NCBI GenBank assembly: GCA_963281255.1
Contig: OY725488.1
Coordinates: forward strand, 10,947,524 to 11,011,523
Length of the DNA: 64,000 nucleotides
Direction of reading: 5' to 3'
From: Aphrocallistes beatrix
Lineage: Eukaryota; Porifera; Hexactinellida; Sceptrulophora; Aphrocallistidae
Shown one piece after another: positions 22,011-32,711 of the stretch (its first letter is position 1; each line of letters opens with the position of its first letter). The translations under genes were made by a program, and so were the position numbers. A model generated the notes under the pieces. That model saw only the letters and a program-made list of their open reading frames with translations. It was not told the DNA's origin and searched no databases.

Positions 22011-22852
22011 CTTCCGTCCGTCTGCTCGCACTGAGAAATTCTATTGGAACAAATCTCACTAAATTTGGACCTTATATGCCTTGTCCAAGTATGATAGAGA
22101 TTTGAGCCTAAGTCAAACTCTGAAAATTTGTAAAACCTTTTCACAGAAAGTATCAAAATGATTTGCCAACTAGAATCCAGAAGCTTAAAATAGGCTTTGA
22201 TTTTATTGACAAATAGAGATTAAATCTAACTCAGCGAATATAAATGAATCACAATGACTCCCTAAACTTGAAATTTGATTGTTTGACACGGGAAAAAATT
22301 GATTAAAACGCAATTAAGGCTGTATATTAGACAAATGCCTTACGAATAACTCAATGGAGCTGCACTAACAGCCTATCGACTAACTTTTTTGTTTGCACTA
22401 TGACTAGTATTAAGTACCTACATGCTCTAAATTATACACAAACCTCAAGGGAAATATCTTATCGTTATCATGAGAGTACAATAAGAGTCTGTAATACAGG
22501 GTATTATCTATCCATCAAATCCATTAAATACGTACTAAGAATAAGACTGAACTTTCCAATGATATAATCAAATAATGGTGATTCTATTGTTTAAATATAT
22601 TAAAATTCGGAGAAACTTATAATTACGTAAATGTGGAGGCGACTGCATATATGCAAATCAAAACAGGATAATTTAACAAGATTAACACGTTGTACAGGAG
22701 TACAATGCTGAATTTATTACACAAGATTATTCAACAATTAGGACAGCAGTAGTGGGTTACATTCTCTCTGAAAATCAAAATAGATTCAGAACTTCTCAAA
22801 TAAAAATATCCTCACTACGAAAACTCGATTTATGTGTAATTATATATATATA

Positions 22853-22940
22853 CAGGGTTTCATCCAGCTTTCCAAAGTCATGCACCTAAAGGGATGCCAC
22901 CATTTTTCTACGCGCCTAGACTCTGCATTTTTATATATGT
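22853..22940 (+). mobile_element. Partial hAT-type MITE
   Basis: Begins CAGGGTTTCATCCAGCTTTC, the reversed end of the complete element at 24139-24346, and continues with the inverse of its CGCGCCTAGACTCTGC block. The other end is missing. Confidence 0.65.
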
Positions 22941-23107
22941 TAATGAAACTCTATATTAGTCATTTTTTAAATCAACCAATTCTTCTACAAATACATTCGA
23001 TTATTAATTCATAATCATCGAACCAATTTAACATTACTATTATTTACAACTTAAAATATTCACTTAGTCCTAATTAGCACATGTATTCGGTATTCACATA
23101 CCTTTTT

Positions 23108-23145
23108 CTGCAAACTGCACAGCGCAATCAAGCGAAGCGCGCTTA
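23108..23145 (+). mobile_element. Helitron-like 3' end, solo
   Basis: CACAGCGCAATCAAGCGAAG followed by CGCGCTT; the terminal block only. Confidence 0.5.
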
Positions 23146-23398
23146 TAAGAAACTAATAATTACGTAAATATGAGAGGCAACTGCATATTGTAATCCAAAA
23201 CAGGATAATTTGACACGATTTACACGCACTGCATGACTATTAAGTTTCAATTTATTTCATGAAATATTTAAGAATTTGGAAAGCAGTATTTGCTTACATG
23301 TGCGAAAAAATTCAAGCCTTAGGTCTCAGGGAGAACTAGACCTATAAACAGAAGAATCATCTAGAACAGTTCATCTGATAAAGTCCCATTTAATTAAA

Positions 23399-23836
23399 AT
23401 GAACACATCGGTTTCTGAGCAAAATTACCGATTATTTTGATTACGTTTTTTCCTCTATTCATTCTTGTTTGCTGGATTGACAATCCTATGGAATGATATG
23501 TGCAGAAAGTCCATAGACACAGCTAGGAAAGACATACTCAATAACTACACAAAAATAGCAATACACTACAAAGTAGAAATTGTTAAGTATGCTTTCCTCG
23601 TTGTAATAAATATAATCGAAATCAGTTCACCCATAATATATATATTTCGGCATAGAAGTCAGATAGTGAGAAGATCAATCAAAAGTAGCCATTTCTTTGC
23701 TATTCTAATGTGTCAGATGGGAATTGGGTTTATTTTCTTAACTTTAGCCTCAATCCTCAATGATTCTTTGTTCATTTTCACTTTATTTGCTTTTGGTCCA
23801 AGGATCGTCACTCAACTCTATGGAACTCCTCACTAA
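23399..23836 (+). pseudogene. Subfamily C receptor pseudogene with a large internal deletion
   Basis: The ATG at 23399 begins MNTS, but two bases are missing relative to the sister copy at 40479 (ACATCGG versus ACATATCGG), shifting the frame. Later sequence keeps TM1, then lacks ~10 codons, then TM2 (VEIVKYAFLVVINIIEISS), and jumps straight from the end of TM2 to the third inner loop (SQIVRRSIKSS), deleting TM3-TM5. It stops after LYGTPH, so the last span and tail are gone. The core promoter (TATAAACA at 23343, 56 nt before the ATG) survives. The same TM2-to-loop-3 deletion is present at 40479, so the pseudogene itself was duplicated. Confidence 0.85.
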
Positions 23837-24138
23837 TAACAACGACAGTGTAGTACATTAAATTATACTATGAGGGTGTAGTCCAATATTTTTTATAAAA
23901 AATCTGTGAAAAGTTACTTCCAATTTATTTTTAGCGAAAGTGTTAAAATTTAGCTTATTCGAATATAATTGTAAACTCATCATTTACACCTGCATGTCGA
24001 TTTTCATTTGCTAAGAATTACCGGTTCTTCAACCACTTCTGACAAACAATAATTTAATTGTCTTAGAAGATACGTAGATAATAGACGGGATTTTTGAAAA
24101 TTAAGGTAATTGCATCGCATTCATTCAGATGGTTATAG
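23837..24138. other. AT-rich spacer
   Basis: About 300 bp downstream of the pseudogene. I see no gene or repeat apart from the flank of the next MITE. Confidence 0.5.
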
Positions 24139-24346
24139 CCAGGCTTTCATCTAGGCGTACTGAGCTGGGCGCGCCTAGAGGCGCGTATTTGATCCCATGG
24201 ATCATAATTAGGCGTATGATTTAGGTGCGCGGCATACGCCTACTTAGGCGCGTGGCATAAAACATATATAAAAATGCAGAGTCTAGGCGCGTAGAAAAAT
24301 GGTGGCCCCTATTTAGTATGACTTTGGAAAGCTGGATGAAACCCTA
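24139..24346. mobile_element. hAT-type MITE, 208 bp
   Basis: Ends CAGGCTTTCATC and (reversed) TAGGGTTTCATC; an exact 8-bp target duplication GTTATAGC at 24131-24138 and 24347-24354. The interior carries repeated TAGGCGCG/CGCGCCTA blocks that can pair. It has no coding capacity. Confidence 0.85.
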
Positions 24347-24519
24347 GTTATAGCCATTGTGTAATCAATGACTTGATGCAGGTTAGTTATCTATAACATA
24401 TGCACAACTAGATTCTTAACGATAGGTAGGCGAATAATCATTTGCAAACAATCACTCATGATATTAACTCTTGCTATTAAGTGAGATTATACCAGGGATG
24501 TATACTGCTTTATTGCGTT

Positions 24520-24790
24520 TACTTTTATTGTGTATGGTTCATCATATTTATTCATCACAATTGCATTTATTTCTCGAATGAGTTCCTCATTATGTGAAGA
24601 CTCACATCTCGAGTCAGTTTCAAGTATAAAAGTTGTGAAATGGCTCTGGAAATGATAAAATCGTAATCAAACATTCAAACTAAAAGAAAATGTCGGGTAC
24701 ACTTGATGGATTTATCATTAGCATCATGGAATGGAATATCTAGAGATATCATCAAAGAATGTTATGCTAATGTGTAAGAATAATATTACA
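24520..24790 (-). pseudogene. Decayed minus-strand receptor relic
   Basis: 24520-24780 aligns with 40850-41180, where minus-strand receptor codons are clearer. Here the middle part is shorter. The surviving pieces correspond to TM4 and the loop before it. Confidence 0.5.
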
Positions 24791-24988
24791 ATTTGAGGAA
24801 ACTATAACTACGTAAATGTGGCGGCAAATCCAAAAGATAATTTAAAACAGGATAATTTAACAGGATTTGATATACTACAGTAGCGCACAAAGGTTCAATA
24901 TATTACATTAGGTTATTCAAGAATTAGGATAACAGTGCTTTCTTAAATGTCTACAAAATGTTAAGCTATAGGTTCATGGATATCTATA

Positions 24989-24997
24989 TATAAATAG
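24989..24997 (+). promoter_or_regulatory. TATA box of the gene at 25045
   Basis: TATAAATAG followed by AAGAACTGTC. It lies exactly 56 nt before the ATG at 25045, as in the C genes at 41719 and 44416 and in both C pseudogenes. Confidence 0.7.
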
Positions 24998-25044
24998 AAG
25001 AACTGTCTACAATGTTCCATCAGATAAAGTTTTCTTTAATAAAA

Positions 25045-26169
25045 ATGAACATACATCAGTTTCTGAGGAAGATTAATTTTGATTTAAATCACTTTCTTTT
25101 CTTCTACTCATTCTTGTTTGCTGGGATAACAATACTTTGGGATATCTACTTTGCGAAGAGGATTCTTTACTTCGTTAATTTGTACAGAAAGTCTATGGAA
25201 TCTGCTAAGAATGGTGATATATTCAATAACTACTCAGAGCTAGCACTACATTACAAAGTTGGAATTGTTAAGCATGCATTCCTTCTAGCAATAAATATAA
25301 CCGAAATCAGTTCACTCATAATATATAAATTCGGACTAGGACTAACTCATGTAAATCCACTCAATGCCACAAGTAACACTTGCCGAAGGAAGATAAGCAA
25401 CGTTGAATTACATGTCGTCATTGGTACTCCAATGAAAGCAGTGTTCATCAGTGTTGGACATGTGGGACTTTTAATGTCATTAGCACTTGTGATATGTCTA
25501 ATGAAATACCTTGATACCACTTATCATAACATCAATGAGCAACCTGTCAAGTTTATTAAAATATTTATGACTATTTCGTGTATTGCTGGAGTTCTACTTT
25601 TTGTGTCAGGATCCATTCACCAATCATTTGTTCTTGAAAGGCTAGTATATCCTATCATATTGCTGATATATACCTGCATTTGGATGAAAATAGCTCGTAA
25701 ATTCCACAAAACACTGAAGTGGCAATCTGTAGAGCTTAAAGTTAGAGGTAGGAGCAGTCAGATAGTGAGACGAGCAATCAAAAGCAGCAAACACTTTGCT
25801 ATTATAATGTGCCAGATGGGAATTGGGATAATTTGCTTAACCTTGGCCCAAAATGTCATTGATTCATTTTTCATTTTCACTTTATTTGCTTACTGTCCAA
25901 AGATCGTCGCACAACTCTATGGAACTTCACACTACACTCCTCTCTTCACAACAAAGCCACAAATCGATGCATTAGTACTTTCCAGTGAGATCACCTCAGA
26001 AATCTGTATTGTCCTGTCTGTAATTGCTTACCTAGCCATTACAGCTCAATACTTGCTAGTTACATTCGTATTCTTCGGTGGAATGGTCGTTAGAAAGTTA
26101 AAATATCGATTTGGAAGAATTAAAACGAGGTTTACTCCTAGCCTTACTAATCCACTTCTCATCTCCTAA
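25045..26169 (+). CDS. Subfamily C 7TM chemoreceptor-like protein (intact)
   Basis: 374 aa from ATG 25045 (MNIHQFLRKINFDLNHF). An earlier in-frame ATG at 25012 would add 11 residues, but it lies only 23 nt after the TATA box, at or before the expected transcription start, and other C genes have stops there; 25045 is preferred. Landmarks: LWDIYFAKRILYF after TM1, NYSELALHYKVGIVKH, an outer loop with NATSNTC instead of the NCT of A/D, CLMKYLDTTYHNINEQPVKF, GSIHQSFVL after TM4, SQIVRRAIKSSKHF, YCPKIVAQLYGTSHYTPLF, tail GRIKTRFTPSLTNPLLIS. The GPC motif of A/B/D is CPK here. The downstream spacer is paralogous to that of the gene at 41719. Confidence 0.87.
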   Translation: MNIHQFLRKINFDLNHFLFFYSFLFAGITILWDIYFAKRILYFVNLYRKSMESAKNGDIFNNYSELALHYKVGIVKHAFLLAINITEISSLIIYKFGLGLTHVNPLNATSNTCRRKISNVELHVVIGTPMKAVFISVGHVGLLMSLALVICLMKYLDTTYHNINEQPVKFIKIFMTISCIAGVLLFVSGSIHQSFVLERLVYPIILLIYTCIWMKIARKFHKTLKWQSVELKVRGRSSQIVRRAIKSSKHFAIIMCQMGIGIICLTLAQNVIDSFFIFTLFAYCPKIVAQLYGTSHYTPLFTTKPQIDALVLSSEITSEICIVLSVIAYLAITAQYLLVTFVFFGGMVVRKLKYRFGRIKTRFTPSLTNPLLIS

Positions 26170-26504
26170 GACTGTGACTGATTTGAGCTTGTACAGCGAT
26201 TAACATATCCACTTTAATTCATTTGTTTATTTTGTGAATAACATCTAATTAAATGAGTTGCATGCATTAGTTATTCAGGAAATTTACTTACATTTGTAAC
26301 TATTCTTGATTTTGATTTACACCATTAAAAAACCAAATTATCCTCAAGACAGTATGCAAAATTCGTTTCTAGTGGCTCTTGAAATTCTTTACAATATAAG
26401 GTTTCATTCTTAAAATTTGACTTTTTATTGCACTGTTTGCCGTTAAGCAATTTGTAGTGGCACATCCTGATGAAAAATTCTGAAGATGATATTGTACAAG
26501 TATC

Positions 26505-26782
26505 CAGTGCCGGGTTTAGAAATGTGGGGGCCCTGTGCGAGTGCGATTGTGGGGGCCCTGGCATCTAAAGTTTTTTAAAAAAACGATTATAATTATTATT
26601 ATAATTTTATTAAAATTTTGAAATGAAGATGAAAAATGAGATTTGCTGCATACAATATTCATATTAGTGAGAGTATTTCATTAGAAAAACAAGTACATAT
26701 AATTTATGCCAATTTGTGGGGGCCCGAAAATGTGGGGGCCCTGTGCGGCCGCACACTCCGCACACTCCTAAATCCGCTACTG
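26505..26782. mobile_element. hAT-type MITE, 278 bp
   Basis: Left end CAGTGCCGGGTTTAG, right end CTAAATCCGCTACTG (imperfect inverse); perfect 8-bp duplication CAAGTATC at 26497-26504 and 26783-26790. Subterminal TGTGGGGGCCC repeats near both ends. The paralogous spacer at about 43170-43195 lacks it. Confidence 0.88.
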
Positions 26783-26799
26783 CAAGTATCTCATTTAAA

Positions 26800-27015
26800 A
26801 CTCAACTATTAGTTGCGAGTATCCTTCAACCCAGACACAGAAATTAATTAACTTGTTGATAGGATCAGTCAAACTTTCGAGGATAAAAATTGTGAAATTG
26901 ATCTGATAATAATAAAATGTGATCAGACCTTTAACCAAGAGAAAATATCGTACGCACTCGATGAAATTTATCACTGATATCATTGAATGAATTGTCTAGA
27001 AATTTCATCAACATA
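26800..27015 (-). pseudogene. Decayed minus-strand receptor (type E relic)
   Basis: Minus-strand pieces around CVW, SLTDPINKLINF and KFLDNSFNDISDKFH correspond to TM5, the TM4-TM5 loop and the KYLDxxYHDI block. A parallel copy lies at 43205-43420. Confidence 0.5.
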
Positions 27016-27179
27016 CTTCAACTGCCACGTTTTTGGCAGGACCTCTCGCTTTTCGGACATAAGTTGAAAATAATGCCCCTCCCAAAGTACTGAAAAGTGG
27101 ATTTGTCCCGCTTTTCAGTTTATAGGACAAATATATATATGCACTATGTCCTGCTGAATAGTTCAATATCCTGTCACTG

Positions 27180-27350
27180 GAAAATTGGTCCGCGAAAGTT
27201 TTGGTCCGGGGGACCAATTTTTTCATGGAAAATTGGTCCGGGGACCATTTCTTTCAGGGAAAATTGATCCGAAAGACCATTTTCTTTAGGGAATTTTGGT
27301 CTGGGGACCAATTTTTTCATGGAAATTTGGTCCGGGGGACCAATTTGGCG
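27180..27350 (+). repeat. Tandem GGTCCSGGGACC palindromic repeats, array 1
   Basis: Four to five degenerate units of about 40-50 bp, each built on AATTGGTCCGGGGGACCAATT with TTTTTTCATGGAAA between. The array at 27980-28140 carries similar units with the closing TTCCATG in mirrored order. Confidence 0.7.
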
Positions 27351-27979
27351 CTGCGGTAGCTGTTATTAGGTCTAGCTATTATAGTTGGAATAGGTAGGCA
27401 CTCAATAGGAAGAGAGTTCAGATTTTAGAGAGCAGAAGAAATAAAATACACTTCTTAGATTAGAGATTAGCTAAATATGCATCAAGGTTTCCGTGGGGAT
27501 TAAATTTCAATTCACATTCCCATCCCATTCCAATAGAATTCCTGTGTGAATCCCTATAGGAATCCTATGAGGATCCCCCCGTGGGGGAAAAATCATTCCC
27601 ATTCCCACAGCAACCCTGGTCTATTGGGACATGTCCAGTATTTTAGTTAAAACGGGGGATATCCTGCAGCTGTCCCGTCCTGTCCCGGATATTAGTAACA
27701 ACCATTGTTTAAGTGTTGGTATGACTAGAATTAGTTACTTCTTAGTATCATACTGTGATATAACAAATCCATAACAATACACTATTAATATGCAATTGGG
27801 GATAAGTATATTCAGGAATCTTGAACGCCTGAGTATTGTCCATCTAATGTGTTGAATACTAAAATATGAATTGTCAGTCCGGGGTCAAACAACTTGGTTG
27901 TTCGACAATTGAAAAGTATAAAAATCGAGGATGTCAAATGATTGATAGAATCTTGAAAGAATTAATCTCCCAGACAATT
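27351..27979. other. Sequence between two GGTCC arrays
   Basis: No gene. 27485-27617 starts AAGGTTTCCGTGGGG and ends near CCCACAGCAACCCT, perhaps another small inverted-ended element; I cannot confirm a target duplication. Together with the flanking arrays it may be one inserted unit. Confidence 0.4.
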
Positions 27980-28140
27980 TTTTCTGAAAGAAATGGTCCC
28001 CGGAACAATTTTCCCTGTAGAAAATGATCCCCCGGACCAATATTACCTGAAAAAAATGGTCCCCCCGGACCAATATTCCATGGAAAATTGGTCCATAGTA
28101 GGACCAAAACTTTCAGGGGAGGACCAATTTTCCATGAAAA
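27980..28140 (-). repeat. Tandem GGTCC palindromic repeats, array 2
   Basis: Units such as ATGGTCCCCCCGGACCAATA and GGACCAATTTTCCATG. They are separated from array 1 by about 630 bp and directly abut the ACAT microsatellite. Reading frames through it are artefacts of the repeats. Confidence 0.7.
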
Positions 28141-28142
28141 AT

Positions 28143-28210
28143 ACATACATACATACATACATACATACATACATACATACATACATACATACATACATAC
28201 ATACATACAT
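28143..28210 (+). repeat. (ACAT)n microsatellite, about 17 units
   Basis: Uninterrupted tandem tetranucleotide run. Likely length-variable. Confidence 0.95.
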
Positions 28211-28250
28211 TGTGACAATCCTACTCAAATTACACAATCGTATATAAGTA

Positions 28251-28437
28251 CAGTCGACTCCGCTTAATAGGATCACTGTTTAATCGGGTCAACCGCGTAA
28301 TAACACCACTATTGGCAGAACCGGAATAGCTCTCACACAAGAAGCTAATACAAAATATTTTCAGTTAATAGGGTTCTCCGCTTAATCAGGGCAAAATGTC
28401 CTCTGACCTATGTGACCCTATTAAGTGGAGTCAACTG
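28251..28437 (+). mobile_element. Tigger-like MITE, 187 bp, intact
   Basis: Ends CAGTCGACTCCGCTTAATAG and (reversed) CAGTTGACTCCACTTAATAG; flanked by TA on both sides. It provides the undisrupted template for the remnant at 3824-4470. A stub of the same family lies at 48619. Confidence 0.8.
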
Positions 28438-28439
28438 TA

Positions 28440-29640
28440 TCTTAAATTGTAACTCTATATTTCATAATCGTGACTTACTCTAGTAACTAGATAGTTGTCT
28501 GGATACTTGTACTTTACTTAGATAGTTGTGTACTTTACTGAGATACTATGTACCTTATAATATTGGAGTATGTATTTCCTCATACAAATTATATTACATA
28601 ACTGGGATATTCCAAACAAAGATTCAATTATGATATTTTTATGATCCATGTAGACTGCGGTGGTTTCACTACACAAGCAGTAATTACAATTTTTCCTGTT
28701 TCATGAATCAGTGATCTAACCATTTGATATGTTAAAAGTACCGAAATTGCATCATATTACTCGTAGAATCGATGAAAATAATCTGTAATTACATCGACCA
28801 TAATTTAACTTTCTCCTGAAAGGGAATAATTAGTTAACTGAAGATGTAATATATTACCATCATCTATGCCCCAGTACCAGAGTGCTTTGTAATCTGATGA
28901 TTGATAGCTACCACTGCTTAGTAAGGTTATATAATATACTTATGAATGAGAGTGAAAAATGTGATTTACGTGCACATTTTTTGTTTTGAAGCCTTTCTTT
29001 AATAGTAAATATTAAATGCATACAATATTGCATTACTTACATATAATATTCTCATCTCTATTTGGTAGAATTTCCTTCGCAAATAAGACTAATTTATTAG
29101 TATCATAAGTTTGCAGAAGTGCCTTAACTGACAACTGCATTGATATACAAATATATTGCAGTTGACGATAGAGTAATTAACTTCAAAAGAATTTAGTGGA
29201 ATACTGCATTCTTAAAAGTGAGACGGAGTTTACGGTATCAGCAAGATATGTGCTTGAGAACTGTATTAGCTATAGTAACTATGTCATCTACACCTTTCCA
29301 TTCAGTTTGTTCGATTTGGGATAGCAGTACTACTTTCTTTACTTTTTTCATCAGAGAGTGGAGGTATACATTCTCCAATACATCCTCACTAATCCAAACA
29401 CTTCAATCTTAGAATCCGAACGAAAAATATTATTCGCCTCTTCGTTTTGGAGGTCATGTGATATTTTATCTTTCAATATGATTGATAACCCTCATTGAAA
29501 ACTATCATAACGAAATACGTAATAACCACAATACTCTGATATCACAAACTTATTATCGTTTAATCCCATTGGATTATATTATTTCACTACTCTGGACAAA
29601 TTCACTAATTGGTACGATTTTTCAACCATTAGTACAGAAC
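28440..29640. other. Subfamily B type spacer without its gene
   Basis: 28440-29110 is a copy of spacer sequence also seen at 53670-54230 and 61840-62500, including the AGAGTGCTTTGTAATC..GATAGCTACCAC module that sits upstream of B genes. No receptor follows it here before 31582. Confidence 0.55.
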
Positions 29641-29916
29641 AATTCGGGTTAGCGAAGGTGTACCTTACTACCTCGCTAATCCGATTATATGAGTTGCTAC
29701 GCAGCTGCGAGTGGCATAAATTCTCGGGGTACTGGTGGCACTTAATTCCCACCTTTTGCTTAGGGGTGCACTAATGTAAATTGTGCCCAGCACTTTTCGC
29801 TCGGAACACCTGTATAATTTTTCTATTTTAATGTCAATCTCAGTGCGCTTTGGATTAAGCACACAGTTACTTTTTGATTTATCGGCTTATTAGTTTCCTA
29901 TAACCATCACCTAGAG

Positions 29917-30986
29917 CAGGGGTTCTTAACCGTTTCGTCCTTACGCGCCCCTTTTATAACCATTAAATCATTATGCCCCCTTGACTTTGAAATCTATTTG
30001 TTAAATGTGAATATTTTAATTATTTTGATTAATTGAGTAATAATAATAATAATAATATACATTTATATAGCGCATATTCCATATTAATATGTTCAATTGC
30101 GCTGTACAATTCAATAAAAGTAGGTGTGTGTTATGCATGTACGTATGTATGTGTATGTATGCGTATGTATGTGTATGTATGCTTGTAAGGTATGTATATG
30201 CATTGAAATTAATTTAATAAGTATTTAACCATACAAGATACTGTTACAATAATCAAGACGAGATGTGATAAGAGAATTAACAAGAGTTTCACAGACTTCC
30301 CTAGAGAGATACTTTCTAATACGCCGGATGTTATAGATGTAGTAGAAGCAGGAGGAGGCAACTTTGCTGACCTGAGTAGACTTTGAGAGGGTATTGTCGA
30401 GCCAAGTTCCAAGATTCCGTACTTATTTGGAAGAAGAGATTCTCGACTCACCAACAGAGATGCTATCAGTTTGAACCTTAGATAGTTGTTGACGAGTCCC
30501 TATTATAAGGAACTCAGTCTTGGTGTCATTGATAAGCAACTTTTGGTGAGGAGCCAGGAACGGATCGCGGAGTTGCAAGATTGGATGGCAGAGAAAGCAG
30601 ATTCTTCAGAAGAGATAGAACCGGGTTTAAAAGAAAGATAGACCTGAGTATCGTCGGCATAGCAGTGCATGTCGGGGAGGTGGGACCTAATGAGGTCGAA
30701 TAGAGGACTAGTATAGAGGCTAAAGAGAAGCGGACCAAGACAAGAACCCTGAGGAACTCCGTGTTGGACCGGGATATTGGAGGAATTAGAACCCTTAATC
30801 GAGACGAATTGAGTCCTAAAATTCACATTATGGATGATATTCTAGGTACCAAGCTTCAAATGTAAGTACTAGCCATGTCAAAAATTTAATGATTTATACA
30901 CTTGAAAAAATCAAAATGCTAAATACGAAATCAAATGGCACGCTCCCCTGAAATGATCATGACGCCCTCCAGGTTACGAACCTCTG
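29917..30986. mobile_element. hAT-type element carrying a nested LINE fragment
   Basis: Left end CAGGGGTTCTTAACC; right end, reversed, CAGAGGTTCGTAACC. Perfect 8-bp target duplication ACCTAGAG at 29909-29916 and 30987-30994. Subterminal GCGCCCC / GACGCCCTCC blocks are also near-inverse. The middle is occupied by a LINE fragment, so the original hAT MITE was only about 250 bp. No hAT transposase. Confidence 0.88.
30030..30850 (-). mobile_element. CR1/L2-like non-LTR retrotransposon, 5'-truncated and mutated
   Basis: On the minus strand, 30826-30503 encodes reverse-transcriptase motifs [17 protein letters not shown] and [13 protein letters not shown] (YADD is the catalytic core). After a frame change come [17 protein letters not shown], then ASSCFYYIYNIRRIRKYLS and LVNSLITSRLDYCNSILYG, typical of the RT C-terminal region. 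At least one in-frame stop and the loss of the 5' half make it dead. The 3' end has GCGCTATATAAATG and a (TTA)n tail, normal for this clade. Clade assignment is by motif impression. Confidence 0.8.
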
Positions 30987-31504
30987 ACCTAGAGTGAGTA
31001 CATAGTTCAGCGATTATCACATCCTCTCATCTAACATTAAGGATCAATGTCTCTGAACACACGTTTTTCCAAACTAGCAAATGTGATACATTGGAGACAT
31101 GGCTCTGTCCGTTGTAGAGAATTGTCCCGAATGTCCGCTTCTCGGAGACAATCCATCTTTTTTAGAAAACACCTAATATGCATCATTTTGAAGTATTGCA
31201 TGTTATAAGTAGAATAGTTACGGGAGAAGTCTTAAGTTTTATTATACTGTGATAAGAATGAATATTTTTACGCCTTTGGACACTGGAATATGTGGATACT
31301 TACTATACAAATAAATCAGTCTTGACCAATTCATTTAGATAGTTACTCAAAAAGGATAGTCAATGAGTGAGTTGTAATACAATGATCAATAGCTATCATA
31401 GACTGTTTAGTTATGTTATATAATACAATAATTCGCGGCGAAATGATTCATAAGAATTATGTAATAATTAGATTAGAAGTATGGTGCATGTATGTTTCTT
31501 AGAA

Positions 31505-31513
31505 GTATATAAG
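31505..31513 (+). promoter_or_regulatory. TATA box of subfamily B gene at 31582
   Basis: GTATATAAG 77 nt before the ATG, followed by CTATGTAGCATAAATTCA. The same spacing occurs at 55184 and 59478. Confidence 0.65.
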
Positions 31514-31581
31514 CTATGTAGCATAAATTCATTATCCAACAGACACATATTAATCTACCACAGTAAGTGTTTATTTTCAAA

Positions 31582-32711
31582 ATGAACTTCAGCAACAACA
31601 TACATATCAATCTTGATCGAGACGCGACCTACTGCTCCGTGACTTTTATAGGAGTATTCACTGCATTATCAGTGTTATGGGACATCTACTTCGTGAAGAG
31701 GATACTGTACTTCATTAGATTGTATCGTGAGTCAATGGAAGAAGCTAAAACTGACATATTCGGTAACTCATTAGAGCTAGCAGTCCATTATAAGGTTGAG
31801 ATAGTCAAATACCTATTCCTGCTTACGATTAATATAATTGAGGTGAGTACCGTGGTGATACTTGTATTAAGCAACTCTTTAGTACGACGAAATGGCAGTA
31901 TAACAAGCAATTGCAGCAGTTTAGGTAATTATATGTATAATCTAGAAATTGATCTTGTAGATCCAAGCGAATTATCTTTGTCATCTATTGCTAAAATCGG
32001 GTTCCTATTTTCCCTCACACTTGTGATCTGCCTCATCAAGTATCTGGATGTCACATATCATAATATCAACGGTAAACCGTTTCGGTTTATCAAACCTTTT
32101 CTTTTCTTTTCAGCTTTCATTAGCGTTGTTCTAATCCTACCTGGATCTGTCCCTCAATTGTTCATTTTAGAAAAATTGTATGAACCTATAATACAATTTT
32201 CTTATTTATGTTTGTGGATTAAACAAACTCGAATATTCTATAGAACACTGAAGTGGAGATCTCTAGAGTTTCAGGTTAGAGGGAGAAGCACTCAGTGGTT
32301 AGGAGATCAGTTAAAAGCTATCGTCAGTTCGCATTCATTATGAGCTTATTGGGAATAGGGATTGTGTGTATAATTTTGACTGAGTTTTTAGAAACATACT
32401 TTTTCTTGTTTCTCATTGTGATTCGCTACGGTCCTTGCCTATTCCATCATCTCTACAATACTCCTCTCTATCAACCATTTTTCAACACACAGCTCCAACT
32501 GGAAGTTCTACACACATCTAATACTGTTATTTCAAGCATTGTAACCATTTTAAGTATAACTGCGTCCTTTGCTATAGGATTACAGTACTTTTTGGTTACA
32601 ACCGTATTTTTTGGAGAGAAGCTGTTGAAGAAAATGAATTACCGTTTTGGGAGAGTGCGTACAAGGTTCACTCCAAATCTTACCAATCCTCTTCTCATTA
32701 ATTCCCATTAA
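31582..32711 (+). pseudogene. Subfamily B receptor with a single-base frameshift
   Basis: Starts at ATG 31582 (MNFSNNIHINLDRDATYCSV); the codons just before it have no ATG. It is open through TM1-TM5 and the start of the third inner loop to about 32294. There CAGTGGTTAGG replaces the CAGATGGTAAGG type of its paralogues: one base is missing in the codon after STQ, so the first frame ends at 32343 while the true continuation (VRRSVKSYRQFAFIMS to NPLLINSH) runs in the next frame to 32711. Both halves are otherwise undamaged. The outer loop has NGSITSNCS. A truncated protein would lack TM6, the last span and the tail. A sequencing error or recent null allele would both explain it. Confidence 0.8.

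Larger units (their letters stand above)
21358..23340. other. Spacer with decayed receptor and transposon pieces
   Basis: Contains a Helitron 3' end (21688-21729), a minus-strand receptor relic (21740-22010), a block shared with 41200-41560 (22140-22500), a partial hAT-type MITE (22853-22940) and another Helitron 3' end (23108-23145). Confidence 0.6.
26170..27179. other. Downstream spacer, paralogous to 42844-43570
   Basis: Colinear with the spacer after the gene at 41719 except for the hAT insertion at 26505-26782. 26800-27010 is a minus-strand receptor relic. Similarity to 43400-43570 ends near 27170, where GGTCC repeats begin. Confidence 0.65.

Noticed and set aside
25012-25044. Upstream ATG extending the C gene by 11 residues (also 41686-41718)
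   Set aside because: Only 23 nt from the TATA box and not conserved as a start in other C genes.
26325-26564. 79-codon minus-strand frame
   Set aside because: Spans the boundary of the hAT insertion; absent from the paralogous spacer.
27885-28276. Several overlapping frames with Met-Tyr-Val-Cys or His-Thr-Tyr-Ile repeats
   Set aside because: Produced by the (ACAT)n microsatellite and GGTCC repeats in every frame.
29668-29862. 64-codon minus-strand frame upstream of the hAT element
   Set aside because: No recognisable motif; sequence at this point differs from paralogous spacers but gives no coding signal.
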